7,365 bases of DNA from Candidatus Nitrosotenuis sp. GTDB lineage: Archaea; Thermoproteota; Nitrososphaeria; Nitrososphaerales; Nitrosopumilaceae. Made by a program: the position numbers and the translations under genes. Each line of letters starts with the position of its first letter. Position 1 is the stretch's first letter. Positions 1 through 4,871 of this stretch are shown one piece after another. The notes beneath the pieces are model-generated. The model did no database searches. It was not told where the DNA came from and saw only the letters and a list, made by a program, of their open reading frames with translations. The stretch lies in NCBI GenBank assembly GCA_023252015.1, contig JAHEXS010000014.1, positions 1 to 7,365 on the forward strand, written 5' to 3'.

Positions 1-83
1 CCAATACCCATAATCTCAGTACAAACACCATCTAGTTTTGGGAGGTTTGTGCTTGTTAGCTTGATTCGGGCAGACTGGGTCAT
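1..83 (-). CDS. rpsJ: 30S ribosomal protein S10 (uS10), N-terminal part, cut by window edge
   Basis: On the minus strand an ATG at 83-81 opens a frame that stays open to the window edge (27 full codons). It reads MTQSARIKLTSTNLPKLDGV and then CTEIMGI, which is recognisably the N-terminus of archaeal uS10: the first beta strand (RIKLTST) and the following helix (LDGVCTEIMGI). uS10 is a small-subunit head protein. The start lies 5 bases after the TGA of tuf, and tuf-rpsJ is the standard archaeal order, so the two are almost certainly co-transcribed. No Shine-Dalgarno-like GGAGG precedes the ATG (upstream bases read CCAGCTTGATCTAG), so translation may be coupled to termination of tuf. Partial only because the window ends. 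The identity rests on a short stretch, but motif and context agree. Confidence 0.88.
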   Translation of the reverse strand, partial: MTQSARIKLTSTNLPKLDGVCTEIMGI

Positions 84-88
84 CTAGA

Positions 89-1390
89 TCAAGCTGGTTT
101 GTATTCTTCTGTAATATCCTTAATGATTCCTGCAGCGATGGTTGCGCCCATGTCTCTGAGTGCAAATCGTCCCATTTCTGGAAAGTCTTTGAAGGTTTCA
201 ACACATGTTGGTCTTACTGGTCGGATTTTCACAATTGCAGAATCGCCAACCTTTAGGAACTTTGGATTTTGTTCATCGATTCCTCCAGTTGCTGGATTTA
301 TCTTTGCTTCAAATTCCGTAATTGTTGCAGCAACTTGTGCAGTGTGAGCATGCATTACTGGTGTATAGCCAGGTGCAAGTGCTGTTGGATGATGTATGAT
401 TATGATTTGTGCTCTAAATTCTTTGGCAACCTTTGGTGGATCTGCTGGATGACCCAAAACATCTCCTCTTTTGATATCTTTCTTTTCAATACCTCTGAGG
501 TTAAATCCAATGTTATCTCCTGCTTCGGCAGATTCCAATTGTGTGTGATGAGTTTCAATTGATTTGACTTCACCGACTGCGCCGGATGGCATTACTATAA
601 TTTTGTCACCTGGTTTGAATTTGCCAGTTTCTACTCTACCTACAGGTACAGTTCCCACACCGGTGATAGTATAGACATCTTGAATTGGTAGTCTGAGTGG
701 TTTTCCAATTGGTTTTTCTGGAGCCTCAAAGTCATCAAATGTTTGCAACAGTGTCTTTCCAGTCCACCATGGCATGTTTTCTGATTTCTTGACTAGGTTG
801 TCTCCTTTCCATCCAGATACTGGAATGATTGGTACTTTTTCTAATTTGTAACCGACAGATTTTACTAGTTTTTCTGCTTTCTCCTTTGCAACTTTGTATG
901 CTGCTTCGGAATAATTGCTGTCGTCCATCTTGTTAATTGCTACAATAATTTGTCCTACTCCTAATGTCTTGAGTAAGAATGCGTGCTCTCTTGCCTGTCC
1001 ACCGGGTGCAATAGCCGTATCGGTTTCACCTTCTTTTGCAGAAAGAACCAGAATCGCTGCATCTGCTTCAGATGCACCAGTGATCATGTTTTTGATAAAG
1101 TCTCTGTGACCTGGAGCGTCAATTAATGTAAAGAAGTATTTTGCAGACTCAAATTTTTGAAATGCTAAGTCGATTGTAATACCTCTTTCTCTTTCATCTT
1201 TAATGTTATCCATAACCCACGCATACTTGAAGGTGTCACCTTTTCCGGTCTTTTCAGATTCTGCTGCGTGAGATGCAATAGTTCTCTCGTCCACTAAGCC
1301 CATGTCCATTAGGAAGTGACCCATAGTAGTTGATTTACCGTTATCAATGTGTCCAGTTACGATCAAATTTAAGTGTGGTTTTGTTGCCAT
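89..1390 (-). CDS. tuf: Translation elongation factor 1-alpha (EF-1A), 433 aa
   Basis: A GTPase that carries aminoacyl-tRNA to the ribosomal A site in the cytoplasm. The G motifs are all visible: G1 GHIDNGKST (residues 13-21), G2 region RERGITID, G3 DAPGH, G4 NKMD and G5-region SGWKGDN, followed by the beta-barrel domains 2 (from about PLRLPIQDVYTITGVGTVPVGR) and 3 (from about FRAQIIIIHHPT) ending in GIIKDITEEYKPA. The segment GKGDTFKYAWVMDNIKDERERG is the extended switch-1 region shared by crenarchaeal-type archaea and eukaryotes. The frame is open upstream to an ATG at 1450, but I start at 1390 (MATKPHLNLIV) because family members begin there and the 20 extra residues look like non-coding leader. 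Position 17 in the P-loop is Asn where most archaeal EF-1A has His; I recall this from Nitrosopumilus-type sequences. It is the first gene of a tuf-rpsJ operon and diverges from fbp. Confidence 0.97.
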   Translation of the reverse strand: MATKPHLNLIVTGHIDNGKSTTMGHFLMDMGLVDERTIASHAAESEKTGKGDTFKYAWVMDNIKDERERGITIDLAFQKFESAKYFFTLIDAPGHRDFIKNMITGASEADAAILVLSAKEGETDTAIAPGGQAREHAFLLKTLGVGQIIVAINKMDDSNYSEAAYKVAKEKAEKLVKSVGYKLEKVPIIPVSGWKGDNLVKKSENMPWWTGKTLLQTFDDFEAPEKPIGKPLRLPIQDVYTITGVGTVPVGRVETGKFKPGDKIIVMPSGAVGEVKSIETHHTQLESAEAGDNIGFNLRGIEKKDIKRGDVLGHPADPPKVAKEFRAQIIIIHHPTALAPGYTPVMHAHTAQVAATITEFEAKINPATGGIDEQNPKFLKVGDSAIVKIRPVRPTCVETFKDFPEMGRFALRDMGATIAAGIIKDITEEYKPA

Positions 1391-1410
1391 AGTGATGTGC
1401 TGCTGAGAGG

Positions 1411-1420
1411 GGTTTATTAC
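1411..1420 (-). promoter_or_regulatory. Candidate TATA box of tuf
   Basis: Read on the minus strand the bases are GTAATAAACC, at -30 to -21 from the tuf ATG at 1390, so transcription would begin at or near the start codon (leaderless). No Shine-Dalgarno sequence is seen before the ATG, which agrees. A second AT-rich candidate, CAATAAATG on the minus strand at 1456-1448, would instead give a leader of roughly 35 bases. The sequence does not decide between them. Confidence 0.4.
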
Positions 1421-1458
1421 CGTTGCGATTTTTTCAATACTTTTTCTCATTTATTGAA

Positions 1459-1478
1459 TTTTTTTTGATCAGAAAAAA
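1459..1478. promoter_or_regulatory. Imperfect 20-bp palindrome in the tuf/fbp divergent promoter region
   Basis: TGATCA (1466-1471) is flanked by a T run on the left (from 1459) and an A run on the right (to 1478). The two arms pair across 20 bases with one mismatch (T1465 against G1472). It sits between the two divergent promoters, 23 bases before the fbp TATA box, where a dimeric regulator could bind. A homopolymer-flanked palindrome can also arise by chance in AT-rich DNA. No regulator can be named. Confidence 0.25.
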
Positions 1479-1499
1479 CTTTGGAATTTTTTCAACATA

Positions 1500-1507
1500 C
1501 TATAAAT
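1500..1507 (+). promoter_or_regulatory. TATA box of fbp
   Basis: CTATAAAT is the best archaeal TATA match in the window. It lies at -33 to -26 from the ATG at 1533, so the transcript should start at about 1531-1535. That makes the fbp mRNA leaderless, and the upstream GTG (1512) and ATG (1521) would lie before the transcription start. Confidence 0.65.
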
Positions 1508-1532
1508 CGAAGTGAGCAATATGAAAAAAATA

Positions 1533-2663
1533 ATGAAAGTTACCGTTTCTGCAATAAAAGCTGATGTTGGAGGAATTGGCGGTCACACAAGACCAAGTGA
1601 TGGTCTGCTTGAGGCAGTAAGAAAAACAGTGAAAGGTGCAAGTAATCTTTTACTTGATTACTATATCGGTTACTCTGGTGACGACGTTCACATCATAATG
1701 TCTCACACAAAGGGTGTTGATAGTGCTGAGATCCACGGACTTGCATGGAAGGCATTTGAGGCTGGAACAGAGGTTGCAAAGAACGAAGGGTTGTACGGTG
1801 CAGGGCAAGATCTGCTAAAGGATTCATTTTCTGGAAACGTAAAAGGAATGGGTCCAGGCGTTGCAGAAATTGAGTTTGAGGAACGACCAAATGAAGCATT
1901 TACAGTTTTGGCGGCGGACAAAACAGAGCCCGGAGCTTTCAATTATCCGTTTTATCGATTATTTGTTGATGCATTAAGTAACACAGGACTTATCGTAAAC
2001 AAGTCTCTTGCATCCGGAGTAAAATTCAACATAATGGATGTAGAGGCAGGAGAAATTGCAGAACTTGTTTTGTGGGAAGACAAGCCAACACTGGAGGCTG
2101 CCCTGATGTACCCTGGAAGATATGTCGTTTCTTCTGTATATACGAAATCTGGTGAGCCGATTCTTGCAGCGTCTACTGACAGACTGCACAACATAGCTGG
2201 AACTTATGTTGGAAAAGACGATCCAATCGCAGTAGTCAGAACACAAAAGAATTTTCCTGCCACAGAAGAATTAGGAAGTGTCTTTAACAATCCTCACTAT
2301 GTAGCAGGCAATACACGTGGAAGTCACCACATGCCATTAATGCCAGTCAAACTCAACACAGCCGCTTCAATCGATTTCTGCATTCCAATCATAGAAGCTC
2401 TAGTATTTTCCATGCATAATGGGAAATTCACAGGACCGTTTGATGGATTCTCAACTCCGGACTGGGATTACATACGAGAAATTGCAACCAAAAAGGCACT
2501 TGCAATGAGAAGTCAGGGATTCATCCATCCAGCAACGCTTGTTCCAGCAGAGCTGGAATATGCGGAGGGCTACAAAGCAGCACTTGAAGGACTAAAGAAA
2601 AAGATGAAACCTCTTGAAGAAACAAAATCCCACAGCAACAAAAAATACGAAGATCCAGATTAA
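1533..2663 (+). CDS. fbp: Bifunctional fructose-1,6-bisphosphate aldolase/phosphatase, 376 aa
   Basis: Archaeal FBPA/P (class V FBPase). One active site condenses dihydroxyacetone phosphate with glyceraldehyde 3-phosphate and then dephosphorylates the product to fructose 6-phosphate, making gluconeogenesis one-way. Expected residues are present: N-terminal MKVTVSAIKADVGGIGGHT with His18, GLYGAGQDLLKDSFSGN (86-102), ADKTEPG with Lys130, and TYVGKDDP (224-231) holding Tyr225 and Lys228, the counterparts of the catalytic Tyr and the Schiff-base Lys of Thermoproteus FBPA/P. RGSHHMPLMPV (262-272) and LEY with Tyr343 follow. Metal-binding acidic residues DD (229-230) are kept. Start: GTG 1512 and ATG 1521 are in frame, but the TATA box at 1500-1507 and the family N-terminus both favour ATG 1533. 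In an ammonia oxidiser fixing carbon by the 3-hydroxypropionate/4-hydroxybutyrate cycle, this enzyme would feed sugar synthesis. Divergent from tuf. Confidence 0.96.
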   Translation: MKVTVSAIKADVGGIGGHTRPSDGLLEAVRKTVKGASNLLLDYYIGYSGDDVHIIMSHTKGVDSAEIHGLAWKAFEAGTEVAKNEGLYGAGQDLLKDSFSGNVKGMGPGVAEIEFEERPNEAFTVLAADKTEPGAFNYPFYRLFVDALSNTGLIVNKSLASGVKFNIMDVEAGEIAELVLWEDKPTLEAALMYPGRYVVSSVYTKSGEPILAASTDRLHNIAGTYVGKDDPIAVVRTQKNFPATEELGSVFNNPHYVAGNTRGSHHMPLMPVKLNTAASIDFCIPIIEALVFSMHNGKFTGPFDGFSTPDWDYIREIATKKALAMRSQGFIHPATLVPAELEYAEGYKAALEGLKKKMKPLEETKSHSNKKYEDPD

Positions 2664-2722
2664 GCCAGAGTCACCAACAAATACAGCAATAAGGTTAAGT
2701 GCTAGAATCAAGAATTTGAGAT

Positions 2723-3127
2723 ATGAGGTCTAGTCCCCTCGATTTTGTAAAGTCTGTCCTGTTTGGATTTTGGATAGTTTCAGTATCTCATGTAATTCTC
2801 ACAATATTTAGTCAGACAATACCCAGTGCAGTTACAGGATTTTTCAAAGATGTTGGGGCGGCGTTCATTTTGATAATGGTTTTTGCATTTGCGTTTACGT
2901 GGTTTCTAAAAGCAAGGCCGCATAACAGACCAAAAAAATACACGGTTATTGTTTTTGACATATATGGGAATCAGACAGAAATAGACGGTCTGAGAACGGA
3001 CTTTAAGAATCACGATGTAGCATGGAGCTTTATGAAACAATACAAGAACAACTATCCACTGCACAATTTTGCAATGGTCTCTGACGCCCCAAACACTGAC
3101 AAGAAAACAATTTTCAGATACATTTAA
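2723..3127 (+). CDS. Conserved-looking small membrane protein with cytosolic tail, function unknown, 134 aa
   Basis: I do not recognise a named family. Two hydrophobic helices are clear, at about residues 12-33 and 44-62. The segment after helix 2 is strongly basic (KARPHNRPKK, 63-72) and the N-terminus has Arg2 and Lys10, so by the positive-inside rule both ends should face the cytoplasm, forming a hairpin in the membrane. Residues 73-134 form a compact soluble tail with alternating strand/helix character: YTVIVFDIYGNQTEIDGL, a helix around VAWSFMKQY (99-107), then FAMVSDAP and TIFRYI. Start ATG 2723 is the only sensible start and lies 59 bases after the fbp stop on the same strand. No strong Shine-Dalgarno or TATA box is visible; GGTTAAGT at 2693-2700 (-30 to -23) is a weak candidate. 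Co-transcription with fbp is possible but unproven. It has the look of a thaumarchaeal orphan. Confidence 0.75.
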   Translation: MRSSPLDFVKSVLFGFWIVSVSHVILTIFSQTIPSAVTGFFKDVGAAFILIMVFAFAFTWFLKARPHNRPKKYTVIVFDIYGNQTEIDGLRTDFKNHDVAWSFMKQYKNNYPLHNFAMVSDAPNTDKKTIFRYI

Positions 3128-3145
3128 TCCCTCCAATCATAAGTG

Positions 3146-3153
3146 CTAAATAC
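3146..3153 (+). promoter_or_regulatory. Candidate TATA box of the 96-aa hypothetical gene
   Basis: CTAAATAC lies at -31 to -24 from the ATG at 3177. It fits the leaderless spacing seen at fbp and the DUF47 gene. The sequence before the ATG (CATTTTAATAAA) has no Shine-Dalgarno match, which supports a leaderless transcript. Confidence 0.45.
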
Positions 3154-3176
3154 CAAGCAGGTTCCATTTTAATAAA

Positions 3177-3467
3177 ATGCCACTTGATGTAATCCAAGAG
3201 AAAAATCTCACAGAGATAACCGATTATGCGTTAGAATACCCAAGTATGGTGCTTGCAGCATCAAAAAGCAACAACGCCGGCGGTTCCTTGATTGACTTTT
3301 CATATGGACTGTATATAGGATACATATCAGGTGTGTTTTTTGACAAATTTCTTTTGCAGAATAATCGATTCCTAAATGACGATGAGCTTGGCGACTTTTA
3401 CTCCAAACTAGCAAATAGGAATTCTGAAATCATGTTGAAAATCAAGACGCATTTGAAACTAAAATAG
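3177..3467 (+). CDS. Hypothetical protein, 96 aa
   Basis: The function is not recognised. The protein has no signal peptide and no clear membrane span. The central part FSYGLYIGYISGVFFDKFLLQNN (about 41-63) is aromatic and hydrophobic but interrupted by Asp and Lys, more like a buried amphipathic segment or interaction surface than a transmembrane helix. The C-terminal third (DDELGDFYSKLANRNSEIMLKIKTHLKLK) is predicted helical and ends basic. ATG 3177 is chosen because a TATA-like box sits at the right distance and no earlier in-frame start is close. It lies 49 bases after the two-helix membrane protein on the same strand, with its own likely promoter. Normal coding look (open frame, leaderless promoter) makes it a probable real gene. 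Confidence 0.65.
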   Translation: MPLDVIQEKNLTEITDYALEYPSMVLAASKSNNAGGSLIDFSYGLYIGYISGVFFDKFLLQNNRFLNDDELGDFYSKLANRNSEIMLKIKTHLKLK

Positions 3468-3546
3468 GCGTGTGTCAATCAACATTAAGATTAATTGTAA
3501 AAAACCATTCTGTGATGGCGCAAATTAGCGTTTGGTATACTCAGAC

Positions 3547-3554
3547 TTTTATAG
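3547..3554 (+). promoter_or_regulatory. TATA box now upstream of tnpB; possibly the original ligase TATA box
   Basis: TTTTATAG is a good TATA candidate with no start codon at leaderless distance; the next real gene, tnpB, starts 119 bases after it. Transcription from here (about 3577) would give tnpB a leader of about 95 bases, consistent with an AGGT Shine-Dalgarno-like motif before the tnpB ATG. If the element's left end is just after TTTTAT and its right end at 4847, this box would have stood at -30 to -25 from the ligase ATG before insertion. Confidence 0.4.
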
Positions 3555-3663
3555 AAACAAAGTGAAAAGAACGCACCACATTTGTACGGATGAATCACCA
3601 GTACGCTTAAGATTGACCATTTTTAATAATAGATCTTTTAAGAAGGAATACGTCCTAAACCAC

Positions 3664-3667
3664 AGGT
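3664..3667 (+). promoter_or_regulatory. Shine-Dalgarno-like AGGT of tnpB
   Basis: AGGT ends 5 bases before the ATG at 3673 and matches the archaeal anti-Shine-Dalgarno (complement of GGAGGTGA). The other chromosomal genes here look leaderless, so this is a difference in translation signal that fits a gene of mobile origin carrying its own leader. Confidence 0.4.
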
Positions 3668-3672
3668 AAATA

Positions 3673-4842
3673 ATGTTAGTTCGAAACTACAAGTTCAGAC
3701 TGTATCCAAATTCTGATCAGGAGAAAAAACTACAAAACAACCTGAATGCATGCCGGTGGGTTTACAACAGATTTGTAGAAATGGCAGAGAGGGGATTTGT
3801 AACCCGTAACGACATGAACTATTTTCTAACCGAATTAAAACAACAAGAGCCTTGGCTTTACAACTATCACAGTAAAATGCTACAGATGATATCGACTCAG
3901 ATTGACGGAGCACAAAAGGCACTGATGCGATTACATGAAAACGGTCACAAGGCAGGAAAGATAAGATTTGCAAGATATGATGAATATAGAACTTTCACAT
4001 ATAACCAATCAGGATACAAACTGGAACAGTCGGGTGGCAAAGACGTGTTACATCTCTCAAAGATCGGATTTGTAGAAATCAGAAAACACAGAGAACCAAT
4101 CGGTGAAATAAAACAAATCATAGTAACAAGATCAAAGAGTGGGAAATGGCATGCGTGCATAACATGTGAAAACACCATATGCCATATTCCAAAAATCAAC
4201 TTTTCAAAGGTAGTAGGCATTGATGTTGGAATTACAAATTTTACCTATGATTCAGACGGACATCAAACACCAAACCCACTGAACCTAAAGAAAATGCTAA
4301 AACCACTGGCAAGAGTACAACGAAAGGTTGCGCGAAGACAGATAGGATCACAAAATAGAAAGAAAGCCGTAAGATGGTACCAAATAATCCATGAACGAAT
4401 CAAAAACAGACGAAAAGATTTTCAACATCAACTATCCACCATCTATGCCAAAAACAATAATGTTGTATTTGTAGAAAAACTTGAAAAAGGAAACATGGTA
4501 AAAAATCACAAGTTGGCTAGAAATATTATGGATTCAGGTTGGAGTGCATTTTGTGACATGTTGAATTACAAGTGTATGTTAGTAGAGGTTTCTGCAAAAA
4601 ATACAACCATTGATTGTTCAAGGTGTGGCAACGTAGTACCAAAATCTTTGGCTGTCCGCATTCATAGTTGTGACAAATATGGTCTTGTACTGGATCGCGA
4701 CTATAATGCAAGTCGGAATATTTTACAAAAAGGTTTACGTATTTTTGGAATTAGCCTACCGCAGGAACTGCGGAAAGTAACGCCTGTAGAGATTGAAAAT
4801 CAGTCAATGAAGCAGGAAGAGGCCACTGGACTTGTCCAGTAG
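3673..4842 (+). CDS. tnpB: TnpB, RNA-guided RuvC nuclease of an IS605-type element, probably impaired zinc ribbon, 389 aa
   Basis: Family members are omega-RNA-guided DNA nucleases, ancestors of Cas12, that favour element retention. The domains are in the usual order. The N-terminal helix-turn-helix/WED part begins MLVRNYKFRLYPNSDQEKKL, followed by the KIRFARYDEYRTFTYNQSGYKL region (96-117). RuvC-I is GIDVGITNF with Asp184, RuvC-II is VVFVEKLEKGNM with Glu268, then KLARNIMDSGWSAF, the zinc ribbon, and RuvC-III DRDYNAS with Asp343. The catalytic triad is thus intact. Two lesions are visible. The zinc ribbon reads CSRCG (315-319) but then CDKYG (333-337), Tyr336 (TAT, 4678-4680) standing where family members have Cys. 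Also YK-CMLVEV (299-306) lacks about five residues (usually like AESAG) expected after YK. The frame is otherwise unbroken, so I keep it as CDS rather than pseudogene. The hairpin at the stop codon belongs to the element's right end. Confidence 0.92.
   Translation: MLVRNYKFRLYPNSDQEKKLQNNLNACRWVYNRFVEMAERGFVTRNDMNYFLTELKQQEPWLYNYHSKMLQMISTQIDGAQKALMRLHENGHKAGKIRFARYDEYRTFTYNQSGYKLEQSGGKDVLHLSKIGFVEIRKHREPIGEIKQIIVTRSKSGKWHACITCENTICHIPKINFSKVVGIDVGITNFTYDSDGHQTPNPLNLKKMLKPLARVQRKVARRQIGSQNRKKAVRWYQIIHERIKNRRKDFQHQLSTIYAKNNNVVFVEKLEKGNMVKNHKLARNIMDSGWSAFCDMLNYKCMLVEVSAKNTTIDCSRCGNVVPKSLAVRIHSCDKYGLVLDRDYNASRNILQKGLRIFGISLPQELRKVTPVEIENQSMKQEEATGLVQ
4759..4773 (+). repeat. Inverted repeat within tnpB 3' end (omega-RNA stem candidate)
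   Basis: CCGCAG (4759-4764) and CTGCGG (4768-4773) are exact reverse complements around a GAA loop, in a gene that is otherwise AT-rich. The stem codes for part of LPQELRK, so protein constraint contributes, but a GC-rich stem with a three-base loop 52 bases before the terminal hairpin fits a structured guide-RNA scaffold. Confidence 0.5.
4825..4840 (+). repeat. Hairpin at the right end of the element, overlapping the tnpB stop
   Basis: ACTGGAC (4825-4831) and GTCCAGT (4834-4840) are perfect reverse complements around TT; in practice a 6-bp stem with a CTTG loop. The last T is the first base of the TAG stop codon. IS200/IS605 transposases recognise subterminal hairpins at the ends, and the same structure caps the omega-RNA scaffold. 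It could also act weakly as a terminator but has no T tract after it. Confidence 0.75.
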
Positions 4843-4852
4843 TTCACTCAAG

Positions 4853-4860
4853 AATAAATA
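4853..4860 (+). promoter_or_regulatory. AT-rich box just before DNA ligase, weak promoter candidate
   Basis: AATAAATA lies only 12-19 bases before the ligase ATG at 4872, too close for a leaderless promoter to that codon. If used, transcription would begin near 4880 and translation would have to start at Met13 (ATG 4908). It is more likely just AT-rich target DNA at the edge of the insertion, but it may now be the only TATA-like element between tnpB and the ligase. Confidence 0.2.
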
Positions 4861-4871
4861 AAAAAATCCAG

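Larger units (their letters stand above)
3468..3672 (+). other. Non-coding stretch before tnpB, containing the proposed left end of the element
   Basis: There is no credible ORF here (only a six-codon ATG frame at 3590-3610) and no tRNA or C/D-box pattern. It holds a short hairpin CCAT/ATGG (3505-3508 with 3515-3518), a TATA-like TTTTATAG (3547-3554), GTAC repeated at 3584-3587 and 3601-3604, and AGGA/TCCT arms at 3645-3648 and 3654-3657. The latter two pairs lie within the proposed element and could form weak left-end hairpins, but both are only 4 bp. Confidence 0.5.
3553..4847 (+). mobile_element. TnpB-only IS200/IS605-type insertion element (boundaries inferred)
   Basis: The element carries tnpB alone, with no TnpA (Y1 HUH) transposase gene, so it could move only if TnpA is supplied elsewhere. 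The right end is supported by a perfect hairpin overlapping the tnpB stop (4825-4840) followed by AGTTCAC, the kind of short tail that closes IS605-type elements; I place the end at 4847. TCAA at 4848-4851, the right cleavage tetranucleotide known from IS608, gives an alternative end at 4851. The left end after TTTTAT (3547-3552) is inferred from the T-rich target/TAM preference of this family and from promoter spacing after removing the element. These elements make no target-site duplication, so flanks cannot confirm it. Total length is about 1.3 kb, normal for a TnpB-only element. Confidence 0.45.
4720..4867 (+). ncRNA. Candidate omega-RNA (TnpB guide RNA) overlapping tnpB 3' end
   Basis: In characterised TnpB systems the guide RNA is the 3' part of the tnpB transcript, running through the element's right end into about 16-20 bases of flanking DNA that act as guide. 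Here the hairpin 4825-4840 would be the terminal scaffold stem and 4848-4867 the guide, beginning TCAAGAATAAAT. The 5' limit given is arbitrary because processing sites cannot be read from sequence. Further paired bases, CCGCAGGAACTGCGG at 4759-4773 (CCGCAG with CTGCGG around GAA), form a second perfect 6-bp stem inside the coding region, also suitable for a scaffold. The guide is AT-rich and would match the restored ligase promoter. Confidence 0.4.

Noticed and set aside
1391..1450. A 20-residue N-terminal extension of EF-1A from ATG 1450
   Set aside because: It is not found in the family, overlaps the likely promoter, and MATKPHLNLIVTGHID at 1390 matches normal EF-1A starts.
1693..2246. Several minus-strand open frames of 68-90 codons inside fbp
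   Set aside because: They overlap each other and the well-supported aldolase/phosphatase gene and show no protein-like pattern or start signals.
3505..3518. Hairpin CCAT/ATGG after the 96-aa gene as a terminator or small RNA
   Set aside because: The stem is only 4 bp with no T tract after it and is expected by chance.
3590..3610. A six-codon ATG frame (MNHQYA) that could be a leader peptide of tnpB
   Set aside because: It is too short, with no ribosome-binding motif and no attenuator-like structure.
3555..3660. C/D-box small RNA in the tnpB leader
   Set aside because: No RTGATGA/CTGA box pair with proper spacing is present; GGATGAA and GTGAAAA are poor matches.
3468..4871. CRISPR-Cas or Cas12-like system around tnpB
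   Set aside because: The protein has TnpB size and motifs, there is no repeat-spacer array, and no other cas gene is near.
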